This document shows positions 18,222 through 28,739 of a DNA stretch of 64,000 nucleotides, in pieces. The DNA is from an uncultured Alphaproteobacteria bacterium. GTDB taxonomy: Bacteria > Pseudomonadota > Alphaproteobacteria > MPNO01 > UBA2964. Position 1 is the stretch's first letter, and every line of letters starts with the position of its first letter. The notes below the pieces were generated by a model. That model did not search any database. It saw only the letters and a list, made by a program, of their open reading frames with translations, and was not told where the DNA came from. The stretch is taken from the NCBI GenBank assembly GCA_943787225.1, contig CALSLP010000001.1, forward strand, positions 248,001-312,000. Direction: 5' to 3'. A program made the translations under genes and the position numbers.

Positions 18222-19193
18222 CTAATACCAGATGTTCTGGCCCTTCATGTCCTTATAGAGCCCGGCAACCTGCTCCTCATAGCCATTATAGAGCAGAGTC
18301 TTTACGCGCTTGCCGTCACCGCCAAGGACACGCTCTGTCGCCTGGGTCCAGCGGGCATGATCAACTTCGGGGTTAACATTGGCCCAGAAACCGTATTCCT
18401 TGGCCTGAACCTTTTCCCAGAAACTCACCGGGCGCTTATCGGTAAAGCTGAAGCGGACAATCGACTTGATTGATTTGAAGCCATATTTCCACGGCACAAC
18501 CAGCCGCAATGGTGCGCCCATCTGCTTTGCCATCGGCTTGCCATAGGCCCCGGTGCCGATCAGCGTCATCTCATTGGTAGCCTCTTCAAGGGTCAGCCCT
18601 TCGCGATACGGCCAGGGATACCAGAACTGTTTCTGGCCTTTCGCCATGGTCGGATCTTTGAACGTCTCCATCATGACGTATTTAGCGCCCTTGAGGGGCT
18701 TGGCGAATTTCACAAGATCAGCCATCGGAAAACCAGTCCAGGGGAGAGCCATCGACCAGGCCTCGACACAGCGGAAACGATAGAGCCGTTCCTCAAGCTG
18801 CATTTTTGAGATCAACGTATCAACATCGACCGTCATCTTTTTCTCGACCATGCCGTCGAACGTCACCGTCCACGGGCGGGTCTTCAGCGCCTGCGCATCC
18901 TTGGAAATATATTTATGCGAACCGAATTCATAGAAGTTGTTATAGGTCGTCGCCTGTTTTTCCGTGTTCAGCGGACGATCCAGCCGATAGCGAAGATTGC
19001 GGGACGCGGGATAGAGTTTTGCCGTCGGGTCGGCGGTTGCCGCGCTCGCTGCCCCACCCGGTAGGGCTGCCCCAGCTGCCAATATCGGCGCAATCGCCAT
19101 GGCCTTTACCAGACGACGCCGATCCTGAAAATCAGACTCGGATGTCGCAGCGGATTCGGGAAGTTCCCAATTCGGTTTGGATCTGGTCAGCAT
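18222..19193 (-). CDS. msrP: Protein-methionine-sulfoxide reductase catalytic subunit MsrP
   Basis: 323 residues from the ATG at 19193, chosen because GGAG lies about 9 bases upstream; a longer start would push the Tat signal inward. The twin-arginine motif DRRRLVKAMA begins near residue 24 and is followed by a hydrophobic stretch, so the enzyme is exported folded. The molybdenum-ligand cysteine is C142 in FRCVEAWSM. MsrP reduces oxidised methionines in periplasmic proteins, taking electrons from the membrane haem protein MsrQ. No msrQ gene is adjacent, which is unusual, so it may lie elsewhere. Confidence 0.94.
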   Translation of the reverse strand: MLTRSKPNWELPESAATSESDFQDRRRLVKAMAIAPILAAGAALPGGAASAATADPTAKLYPASRNLRYRLDRPLNTEKQATTYNNFYEFGSHKYISKDAQALKTRPWTVTFDGMVEKKMTVDVDTLISKMQLEERLYRFRCVEAWSMALPWTGFPMADLVKFAKPLKGAKYVMMETFKDPTMAKGQKQFWYPWPYREGLTLEEATNEMTLIGTGAYGKPMAKQMGAPLRLVVPWKYGFKSIKSIVRFSFTDKRPVSFWEKVQAKEYGFWANVNPEVDHARWTQATERVLGGDGKRVKTLLYNGYEEQVAGLYKDMKGQNIWY

Positions 19194-19313
19194 GGCAAAA
19201 GCTCCTTCATTACGGGTGGAGGCGCCCCAAGAGGGCAACCCCCATCATTACCGCTTAATATGAAGGATCGTAGAATCCATGCAATAGGGCCTCACCAATC
19301 CGTGAACACAAAG

Positions 19314-19763
19314 TTAAGCGAGCGTGCTCCTCAACATCCAGGCCGTTTTATCATGTACGGTTTTCCGCTGAACCATGATATCGACGCTTACCTCGTCACC
19401 AGCCTGCTCGGCGGCGTCCAGCGCAGCCTGCGCTGAGGTGGCGACGGCTTCGTGACCACTCAGCAAATCCGCCACCATGCCATCGGCGTTCATATCGGTT
19501 CCGCTTTCAGGAATTTCGGTCAACGCTGAGAAAGCGGCGTAGCCGGCAGGAGCCTTTGCCCCCAGCGCCCTGATGCGCTCAGCAATCTGATCAACCGCCT
19601 CGGCAAGTTCGGTATATTGTTCCTCGAACATCGCGTGCAGCGCCGGGAAATTCGGCCCTTCAACGTTCCAGTGGTGGCCGTGTGTCTTGATATACAGCGT
19701 GTAGCTGTCCGCTAAAACCCGGGACAAGCCATCAATCACTGCCTTATTGCTGTTAGCACCCAT
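19314..19763 (-). CDS. dps: Dps-family DNA-protecting ferritin-like protein
   Basis: 149 residues from ATG 19763; GAGGAG lies seven bases upstream, so this start is preferred over a TTG two codons earlier. The ferroxidase-type helices are clear (YIKTHGHHWNVEGPNFPALH and MFEEQYTELAEAVDQIAE). Dps dodecamers store iron and shield DNA from peroxide. The AT-rich upstream stretch (19770-19860) includes an inverted TTATAA pair at 19827-19848 that may belong to its promoter or operator. Confidence 0.93.
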   Translation of the reverse strand: MGANSNKAVIDGLSRVLADSYTLYIKTHGHHWNVEGPNFPALHAMFEEQYTELAEAVDQIAERIRALGAKAPAGYAAFSALTEIPESGTDMNADGMVADLLSGHEAVATSAQAALDAAEQAGDEVSVDIMVQRKTVHDKTAWMLRSTLA

Positions 19764-19826
19764 TTTCAATCTCCTCGTTTAATTATCAACATCCTTCATA
19801 TAGTTATCAGTAATTTATTTTCAAGT

Positions 19827-19848
19827 TTATAATTACTATAATTTATAA
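19827..19848 (-). promoter_or_regulatory. AT-rich inverted repeat upstream of dps
   Basis: TTATAA occurs twice, 10 bases apart, within a very AT-rich stretch 64-85 bp upstream of the dps start. It could be a promoter element or an iron/peroxide regulator site. The match to any specific consensus is weak and the assignment is tentative. Confidence 0.25.
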
Positions 19849-19911
19849 TTTAAGCCAAATAGGCACCTCAACAAAACCATATCCGTAATTAGGCTTGTTT
19901 AGAGACGAGGG

Positions 19912-21204
<1,293 letters not shown>

Positions 21205-21336
21205 TTATTTGTGGACAGTTTTGCGTGCTGGTTTCGCGCGCCCAAAATAGCCCCGTAATCGCCTACCTCCCGCCATTTCATCGCCCTAATTGCCCGGCAA
21301 GTTCCGACCATCGCAACTTGGACTGGGCAGGGAATT

Positions 21337-23574
21337 ATGAACTCATCAATCAGGCTATCCGTCGTCAACATCGTCTTCGGCATTTTCGCATTCATCACGG
21401 CAATACAGAGCGCTTACTCGGCGCCGAAACCAGTGACCGTCTCACCGGCCGCGGGCACCGTGACTTTGGACAACATCCATAGCGGCTCTCTGGTCTACGC
21501 CACCAGGTTTCCCGGTCAGCACATCCCCGCCCCTCTGCTCGGCACTGAGGTCGATATCCGGATCAGCGGCCCGATGGCGCGGGTGGTCGTAAAACAGAAC
21601 TTCATCAATCCGAGCGATGCCTGGCTCGAAGCGCGCTATGTCTTCCCGCTGCCCGAGAATGCCGCCGTCAATCATATGGTCGTCACAACTGGCGACAAAA
21701 AGATCGTCTCCGAGATCAAGGAAAAGCAGAAAGCCCGCAAGATATACGAAAAAGCCAAGCGTGCCGGAAAACGCGCCGCGCTGATCGAACAACACCGGCC
21801 CAACGTGTTCAGTACCAAGGTCGCCAATATCGGCCCCAAGGCAACGGTGACAGTCGAGATCACCTATCTGCAAAACCTGCGTTTTGATCAGGACAAGTTC
21901 CATCTGCGGTTCCCGATGGTCGTCGCACCGCGCTACACCCCGCGTGGACAGGCCCATATCGTCAAATCAACGCCAGAACCGCGCACGAAGCCGGATAGCT
22001 GGCTCGATACGCCGGTGCGGGATCCCAAGCTCGGCAAGACCAACCCGGTCACCCTGACGGTGAAACTTGATGCCGGGGTGCCGCTGTCATCGCTCAAGAG
22101 CCTGCATCATAAGCTGGCCGGTGATGGCTGGGAGGATGGTTCCGCGACGCTACGCCTCGCCAGCAAGACTGTTCCTGCCGATAAGGATTTCGAGCTGGTC
22201 TGGACCCCCAAACAGGGTGCTGTGCCAGCGAGTGCGCTGTTCACTGAAACTGTAGATGGTGAGACCTTCTATCTCGCGATGATGCTGCCGCCGCGACCTG
22301 ACATTCGGGCGGTGCCGCCGCGCGATATCATCTTTGTCCTCGATAAGTCGGGCTCGATGGCGGGTAAATCGATCAAGCAGGCGCGTAAGGCGCTGCAATT
22401 CGCCCTCGATCGTCTGCGCCCTTCGGACCGCTTCAATATCATCCGGTTCTCAAACGTCACCGAACAGCTGTTTACTTCCGTACGACCCGCCAACCAGTTC
22501 TCGCTCGCTCGTGCCAAACAATATGTCGCCGATACCAGAGCCGATGGCGGCACCGAGATGCGCCCGGCTTTGTTGCAAGCGCTGGCGGGCGAGGGCATCG
22601 CGAACCGCCTGCGTCAGGTGGTGTTCCTGACCGATGGCGCGATCAGCAATGAAGATCAGCTGTTCAAGGATATTCAGCAGCACATCAAAGCGACACGGCT
22701 CTATACGGTCGGTATCGGCAGTGCGCCAAACAGCCATTTCATGCGCCGTGCCGCCGAGATTGGCCGGGGCAGCTTCACCTATATCGCCAACCTCAATAAT
22801 GTTGCCGAGAAGATACGCCGCCTGTTCCTCAAGATTGAACGCCCGGCGATGATCGATCTCGCCGCTGACTGGGCCGGGATAAGCGATGGCGTGCGTCTGA
22901 CGCCCTACCCCAAGCGCCTACCCGATCTGCATGACGGTGAACCAGTAATGCTGGCCATTCGTGCCAATGGCCTTCTACGGAAAGCCGCAACGAAAGATAA
23001 TGCCAAGCTTACCCTCTCCGGCCGCCGGGGCCGTTCGCCCTGGTCGCAATCGATCTCCCTTGATCAGGCGCGCCCAGCGGTCGGAATTTCCACCATCTGG
23101 GCCCGCAAAAGGATCACGGCACTGACCGGGTCCCTAAGACAGGGCGCCGACCGAGACAGCGTTAAACAGGCGATCACCGCCACGGCGTTACGCCACATGC
23201 TGGTCAGCAAATATACCAGCCTGGTCGCGGTCGAGAAGATTGTCTCGCGCCCCACCGATGAGCCGTTATTCAAACGTACAATCCCACTCAACTTGCCGGA
23301 TGGCTGGGTCGCGCGGAAAGTGTTTGGCGGTGCAGGAGGTCAGATGCGGCATCAGACGCGTGCCGGTAAAGCCGCCAAGCCGGTCATGCGAAGCCAGTTT
23401 TCCTCCATGCTGAAGGACTTGTCCCAACAGCGCCTCGCACAGAAGAAAATGGCATCTGCCAGCCAGCCGGTCCCCTTGCCGATGGGGGCAACCCCCGGCC
23501 CGCTGCAAATCCTGCTAGGGCTGCTGGCCCTGTTCGTGGCAACAATCCTGCTACTGATCCGGCGGCGCGTATGA
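21337..23574 (+). CDS. Sortase target protein with VIT and VWA domains
   Basis: 745 residues. A signal peptide (1-28 or so) is followed by a VIT domain (about 45-170, including SEIKEKQKARKIYEKAKR), a von Willebrand A domain with the MIDAS motif DKSGSM near residue 336, and a long beta-rich tail. The C-terminus carries the sorting signal: PLPMGATPGPL, a hydrophobic helix and RRR. This layout defines the marine proteobacterial sortase target family. The stop overlaps the sortase start (ATGA), so substrate and enzyme are translationally coupled. It is probably anchored to an envelope structure; its function is unknown. Confidence 0.93.
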   Translation: MNSSIRLSVVNIVFGIFAFITAIQSAYSAPKPVTVSPAAGTVTLDNIHSGSLVYATRFPGQHIPAPLLGTEVDIRISGPMARVVVKQNFINPSDAWLEARYVFPLPENAAVNHMVVTTGDKKIVSEIKEKQKARKIYEKAKRAGKRAALIEQHRPNVFSTKVANIGPKATVTVEITYLQNLRFDQDKFHLRFPMVVAPRYTPRGQAHIVKSTPEPRTKPDSWLDTPVRDPKLGKTNPVTLTVKLDAGVPLSSLKSLHHKLAGDGWEDGSATLRLASKTVPADKDFELVWTPKQGAVPASALFTETVDGETFYLAMMLPPRPDIRAVPPRDIIFVLDKSGSMAGKSIKQARKALQFALDRLRPSDRFNIIRFSNVTEQLFTSVRPANQFSLARAKQYVADTRADGGTEMRPALLQALAGEGIANRLRQVVFLTDGAISNEDQLFKDIQQHIKATRLYTVGIGSAPNSHFMRRAAEIGRGSFTYIANLNNVAEKIRRLFLKIERPAMIDLAADWAGISDGVRLTPYPKRLPDLHDGEPVMLAIRANGLLRKAATKDNAKLTLSGRRGRSPWSQSISLDQARPAVGISTIWARKRITALTGSLRQGADRDSVKQAITATALRHMLVSKYTSLVAVEKIVSRPTDEPLFKRTIPLNLPDGWVARKVFGGAGGQMRHQTRAGKAAKPVMRSQFSSMLKDLSQQRLAQKKMASASQPVPLPMGATPGPLQILLGLLALFVATILLLIRRRV

Positions 23575-24185
23575 CCAAAAAGCGTGCTCTCACCGCCACC
23601 GCGCTCGTCATCGCGCTGCTGGGAGTCTGGCAAATCGCGGGCGGTGGCTGGATCTATGCCAAGGCCGCGCTGGCGAAAGGCCTGATCACCGATGCCTGGG
23701 CCGAGACCCTCACGACCGGCATCAAGATAAAGCCCTGGCCGTGGGCCGATACCTGGCCGGTCGCCAAGCTGCACTTCCCGACCCATAAGCGCGATATCAC
23801 CGTGCTGGCGGGCGCACAGGGCGCGACACTGGCCTTTGGCCCCGGCCATCTCAGCGGCACTGCCAAACCCGGCAAGGCAGGTAACAGCGTCATTGCCGGA
23901 CATCGCGATACTAGCTTTACCTTGCTGGGCGATCTCAAACCCGGCGACCCGGTTGATCTGCAAAACAAGGACGGGTTCTGGTTTAGCTATCGCGTAACCG
24001 GCAGCTCAATCGTCGATTCCCGCGAGCAATGGTTTCCGCCAGAACCGGACGAAGACGAGTCGATGCTGACACTAGTCACCTGCTGGCCGCTCGACGCCAT
24101 AATCCCCGGCGGCCCGATGCGCTATTTGGTGTTTGCGGAGGAGGCCGGGGGAAAAAACTTTAAATCCAAACTAAATGGACTTTAA
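23571..24185 (+). CDS. Class GN sortase
   Basis: 204 residues. An N-terminal membrane helix is followed by the sortase beta-barrel, with catalytic H111 (IAGHRDTSF), C171 (LTLVTCWP) and R184 (GPMRYLVFA). Class GN sortases occur in Gram-negative bacteria, usually with a single dedicated target, here the VIT/VWA protein immediately upstream. The enzyme cleaves the target at its C-terminal signal and transfers it to an acceptor that has not been defined in this group. It converges with the lipoprotein gene, with only one base between the stops. Confidence 0.94.
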   Translation: MTKKRALTATALVIALLGVWQIAGGGWIYAKAALAKGLITDAWAETLTTGIKIKPWPWADTWPVAKLHFPTHKRDITVLAGAQGATLAFGPGHLSGTAKPGKAGNSVIAGHRDTSFTLLGDLKPGDPVDLQNKDGFWFSYRVTGSSIVDSREQWFPPEPDEDESMLTLVTCWPLDAIIPGGPMRYLVFAEEAGGKNFKSKLNGL

Positions 24186-24186
24186 G

Positions 24187-25308
24187 TTATTTAGTCTTCT
24201 GCATAAACGCGTGTATTCGATCCAGAAGCGGCAATGGCCGGAGTACGCTGCTGTTAACGTCGAGAATAAAAAAATCTTGAAGACCCGCCCTACCTCTCCT
24301 TTTTGGATCGCCAAGAATTAGAGCCGTCTTGCCGTCAGCAGAAACTGAAAGCCGTTCGATATTAATTCTGGTCGTAAGGAGAGTTCGAATTTTTCCTGCT
24401 TCCAACATATGTACTCGTTCCTCTAGACGGCTGCGTCCGACGGTTATGCTGTCAACGAAAAAGACCCTTTTCCTATTGGAAGCCACAGTTAAATGAGCAA
24501 CATCATCGCGGCCTGTAAATGCCGCAACTACGTCGATTATTTTCAAGCCTCCATGCGAGACAACGTCACCTTCAATATCTTTAACGGGTAGTTGATAGGG
24601 GATAGAGGCTACGTTACCGGCCTGTTTATCCAAGGCTTTTACTCGTTTCTCTAAATCGCGCTCGCTAGGGCCGATACCAATGAACCAAACAGAAGAATCT
24701 GGCCCCAACTGTGGCGCATGCAGTAAGTAAAAACTGGCGCCACCAGTTGATAAGTAGATTTCTTTTCCGGTCTTAAGATCAATGATTGCCGGCTCTGGAT
24801 TGCGAGCTAATGGCCTCGTACCCGGCCGCAAGGATCCACCAACATAAATTAGCCTTCTATCGCCAGGCAAAAATTTTGGAGGACCACGAAAGCCACTACC
24901 AGACGCGACGACTTTCCATGTATTTTCTTCCGTCATGAAAATTAGATGCCGCATTCGATCATTTTTGTCCGGACATTCGGATATGCAAAATGCGCCGACT
25001 GCGATCATCGATTGATCATTTGAAAATACGGGTTCTGACGGTTGCCAGTTAGATTCTGTTGCTGGGAGTAAACGAAACGCATCACCCTTAAGATCGTATA
25101 GCAAGACCCGTTTTAGACCACCCGACCGAGGCCATACGGCCATCGTAATCTTGTCGCCATTAGGCGAAAGCGCTGCCGATGTAATTGCATAATCAGATGC
25201 CGTCAAAATATCCAAAGGAGCACATGCGGATAGAATGACAACAAGCCACCCACAACACATGACCTTCGACAAAAATTTGATCGACGAACGGCGCAAATAA
25301 TCAGTCAT
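24187..25308 (-). CDS. Putative lipoprotein with TolB-like beta-propeller repeats
   Basis: 373 residues from ATG 25308. A signal peptide ends in the lipobox LSAC with C29 as the lipidated cysteine. The body holds repeats of the type ALSPNGDKITMAVW, SNDQSMIAVGAF and SVSADGKTALILGD, which resemble WD40/TolB propeller blades. No enzymatic motif was found. The gene looks visibly richer in A and T than the sortase pair next to it, so it may have a different history. A scaffold or sensor role in the envelope is only inference. Confidence 0.6.
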   Translation of the reverse strand: MTDYLRRSSIKFLSKVMCCGWLVVILSACAPLDILTASDYAITSAALSPNGDKITMAVWPRSGGLKRVLLYDLKGDAFRLLPATESNWQPSEPVFSNDQSMIAVGAFCISECPDKNDRMRHLIFMTEENTWKVVASGSGFRGPPKFLPGDRRLIYVGGSLRPGTRPLARNPEPAIIDLKTGKEIYLSTGGASFYLLHAPQLGPDSSVWFIGIGPSERDLEKRVKALDKQAGNVASIPYQLPVKDIEGDVVSHGGLKIIDVVAAFTGRDDVAHLTVASNRKRVFFVDSITVGRSRLEERVHMLEAGKIRTLLTTRINIERLSVSADGKTALILGDPKRRGRAGLQDFFILDVNSSVLRPLPLLDRIHAFMQKTK

Positions 25309-25404
25309 TTGAGCATCCCGGATTTTACAGATCAGACCCACTGGCAAAATCAACTCTACCGAGAATAACCACCCGGGTCAGAATATCAAAGCGGTTAACC
25401 GCCC

Positions 25405-26427
25405 CTACCCCTCCGCCTCCAACAACCCATCGAGCAGGCGGCGCGCCTGCAGTACACCGCCATCGGCATTGATATCGACGATAGTCTTTTGCAGACCAGC
25501 GCGTTCCATGCGGTCCTGCTGGGTTTCGATGATGATGACGTCTTCGCCAAAGGCGGTGCTGGTGGCCTTGGCGAGTTTCTCGGTCAGCTCCGGCTCATCG
25601 AGCCGGAAGTCGCGGGCGTGATGCCAGAAATAATGCGTCGTGCTTTCGGTCTCTGGCGTCAGCGTATGGTTGGAAAACATTGTGACGCCCTGTGAGCGGT
25701 CGCCCTCGGTGGCGCCGGTTCCGGCAATCGCGCAGCCGACATCGATCATGAAATGTGACGGCTCCTGAAAATGAATCAGCTGCCAGCGATCAACGGCATC
25801 ATCATCCTTGAACCCGCCGACCAGCTTGAACATCGGCGGTGCCGGTTCATCAAATATCCAGCGCTCGGCATGGACCTTGTCATCGTCCCGCGTGACCTTG
25901 ACCGGGAAGTTGGCGACGCCGTCCGTGCCGAGCGTCGTCGCGTGGACATAGGCGACATGCGAGAGATCGAGCAGATTATCGATCAGCAGCCGGTAGCTGC
26001 CTTTGACATAGAAATAATCACCGACCGCCACCCAGTCAGGGTCGTCATTCCAGTGGAAATCAGGGATCAGCGCTTCGTCAGCCAGTTCGGGATCGCCCGG
26101 CCAGATCCAGATATAGCGATATTTCTCGGCCACCGGATAGGCTTTGACCGCCGCCCCGGGCGGGACTTTGTCCTGGCCCGGCACCGTGACGCATTTGCCG
26201 GTATTGTCATATTCCAGCCCGTGATAGGGGCACTGGATACAGCCATCGATCACCTTGCCTTCGGACAGCGCCATATAGCGATGGGCGCAGCTATCCTCTA
26301 GCCCGACCGGGTTTCCCTCGCCATCGCGAAAGAACACGATGGGATCATCCATGATGGTGCGGGCGAGCGGCTTATCACCAAGCTCATGGTTCCAGGCGGC
26401 GACATACCAGCGATTGCGAAGATACAT
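25405..26427 (-). CDS. Rieske [2Fe-2S] oxygenase, VanA-like
   Basis: 340 residues. Rieske ligands C47-x-H49 and C66-x2-H69 (CAHR and CPYHG); mononuclear iron ligands N151, D154, H157 and H162 in DNLLDLSHVAYVH. It shares the RNRWYVAA N-terminus and overall layout with the oxygenase at 1768-2805 and is a paralogue of that type. No ferredoxin reductase is adjacent. It is divergent from uvrB, with 125 bp between the starts. The substrate is unknown; vanillate-like methoxy aromatics are the family precedent. Confidence 0.88.
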   Translation of the reverse strand: MYLRNRWYVAAWNHELGDKPLARTIMDDPIVFFRDGEGNPVGLEDSCAHRYMALSEGKVIDGCIQCPYHGLEYDNTGKCVTVPGQDKVPPGAAVKAYPVAEKYRYIWIWPGDPELADEALIPDFHWNDDPDWVAVGDYFYVKGSYRLLIDNLLDLSHVAYVHATTLGTDGVANFPVKVTRDDDKVHAERWIFDEPAPPMFKLVGGFKDDDAVDRWQLIHFQEPSHFMIDVGCAIAGTGATEGDRSQGVTMFSNHTLTPETESTTHYFWHHARDFRLDEPELTEKLAKATSTAFGEDVIIIETQQDRMERAGLQKTIVDINADGGVLQARRLLDGLLEAEG

Positions 26428-26552
26428 ATTTTTATCTTTTTCCAGCTAAACTCTGCCTGTGATCATAGCGAGAATCTTGATATTTGCAGCATAGGAGTCG
26501 TGATTTTTCGACTAGGCTGGAAATCCTGTCACAGAGAAGCATATAAAGAGCC

Positions 26553-28718
26553 ATGAATTCCCTAAATCCCGTTCTCGCCGACCGTCCTGCCACCGGTGCC
26601 CCTGCCAATTTCGAACTCGTTTCCGATTTCGAACCGGCGGGTGATCAGCCAACGGCTATTGCCGAGATTATCGGCGGCCTCAATAACGAGGAGCGCGATC
26701 AGGTGCTGCTCGGCGTCACCGGCTCGGGCAAGACCTTCACCATGGCCAAGGCGATCCAGGCACTGCGGCCGGCCAGCCCTGATCCTCGCCCCAACAAGAC
26801 GCTCGCGGCGCAGCTCTATGGCGAGATGAAGAGCTTCTTCCCCAATAACGCGGTGGAGTATTTCGTCTCCTATTACGATTACTACCAGCCGGAAGCCTAT
26901 GTGCCGCGCACCGACACCTATATCGAGAAAGACGCGTCGGTAAATGAACAGATCGACCGCATGCGCCATGCCGCGACGCGGTCGCTGCTCGAACGGCGCG
27001 ATGTCATCATCGTCGCCTCGGTGTCCTGCATCTACGGTATCGGCTCGGTCGAGACCTATTCAGAAATGACATTCGCCTGAAAGTCGGCGATACGGCCGAG
27101 CGTGGGAGCGTGCTGCGGCGCTTTGTCGAGCTGCAATATCGGCGCAATGACCAGAGCTTTACCCGCGGCACCTTCCGGGTGCGCGGCGATCTCGTCGAAC
27201 TCTTCCCGGCGCATTATGAAGATCGCGGCTGGCGGCTGTCGCTGTTTGGCGATGAGATCGAATCGATCCATGAATTTGATCCGCTGACCGGTGAAAAAAC
27301 CGGCGAGCTGGAACAGGTCACGGTCTACCCCAACAGCCATTACGTGACGCCCAAGCCGACCCTGCAGCAGGCCACCAAAGGCATCAAGGCAGAGCTTAAG
27401 ATACGGCTCGCCGAGCTGCAGAAGGAAAACAAGCTGCTCGAAGCTCAGCGCATCGAACAGCGCACGGTCTTCGATCTCGAGATGATGGAGGCCACCGGCC
27501 ACTGCGCCGGGATCGAGAACTATTCCCGCTATCTCACCGGGCGCGCGCCGGGCGAACCGCCACCGACCCTGTTTGAGTATCTGCCGGAAGACGCGATGCT
27601 GGTGGTCGATGAGAGCCATGTGACGGTGCCGCAGATCGGCGGCATGTTCAAAGGCGATTTTGCCCGCAAGACCACGCTGTCCGAATTTGGCTTCCGCCTG
27701 CCGTCGCTGCGTCGATAACCGCCCCCTCAAATTTGAGGAATGGGAAGGTATGCGGCCCCAGACCGTGTTTGTCTCCGCCACGCCCGGACCGTGGGAGATG
27801 GAGCGCACCGGTGGCGCTTTGTCGAACAGATCATCCGACCCACCGGGCTGATCGATCCGGTCTGCATTATTCGCCCGGTCGAGAACCAGGTCGATGACGT
27901 CATGGCGGAGTGCCGCGAATGCGCCCTGAAAAGCCAGCGCGTGCTGATCACGACGCTGACCAAGCGCATGTCCGAAGACCTTACCGAGTATATGCAGGAA
28001 GCCGGTATCCGGGTGCGCTATCTGCATTCCGATATTGATACGCTGGAGCGGATCGAGATTATCCGCGATCTGCGGCTCGGCGCGTTTGATGTGCTGATCG
28101 GCATCAATTTGCTGCGCGAGGGACTCGATATCCCGGAATGCGCGCTGGTCGCGATCCTCGATGCCGACAAAGAAGGGTTTCCTGCGGTCCGGACCTCGCT
28201 GGTCCAGACCATCGGCCGGGCCGCCCGGAACGTCGATGGCCGCGTGATCCTCTATGCCGACAAGATGACTGGCTCGCTGACTTATGCCATCGACGAAACC
28301 AACCGGCGACGTGAGAAACAACAGGCCTATAACGCCGCCAACGGCATTACCCCGGAAAGCGTGCGCAAGGAAATCGGCGATATTCTGGGCTCAGTCTATG
28401 AAGGCGATCACTTCACGGTCGATACCGGTGATGAAGGGGCAACCCATCTGGTCGGCGATAACCTCGCCACCCATGTCGCGCATCTGAAAGAACGCATGCA
28501 TAAAGCCGCCGGTGATCTCGAATTTGAGGAAGCCGCCCGATCTGCGCGATGAAATTCACCGGCTGGAATCCGTCGAGCTCGGCCTCAGCGATCCCGAACC
28601 GGTCGGTCCCAAGCGGCTCGCCGCAAGGATTCGCGCCGCAGATGCAAATAGTCGTGGTAAATACCGCAACAAGACACAACGTAAGCAAGACGCCAAGAAG
28701 CGGCTGCAACGAAAATAA
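26553..28718 (+). pseudogene. uvrB: Excinuclease ABC subunit B, interrupted by frameshifts
   Basis: UvrB is the damage-verifying helicase of nucleotide excision repair. Together the pieces give a complete protein: Walker [13 protein letters not shown], the beta-hairpin [47 protein letters not shown] and a C-terminal UVR motif. The frame changes near 27072 (one base missing), 27707 (one extra C), 27816 (one missing) and 28537 (one extra C in a C run). A further compensating pair near 28181/28191 turns the expected FLRS into FPAV. Protein-level conservation is otherwise high, so sequence error is likelier than old decay. Confidence 0.9.
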
Positions 28719-28739
28719 GGGCGGATTCAGACTATTTCT

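Noticed and set aside
27056..28321. Long minus-strand open frame (over 400 codons) opposite uvrB
   Set aside because: It mirrors the codon pattern of uvrB on the other strand and has no recognisable domain; the plus strand encodes a clear UvrB.
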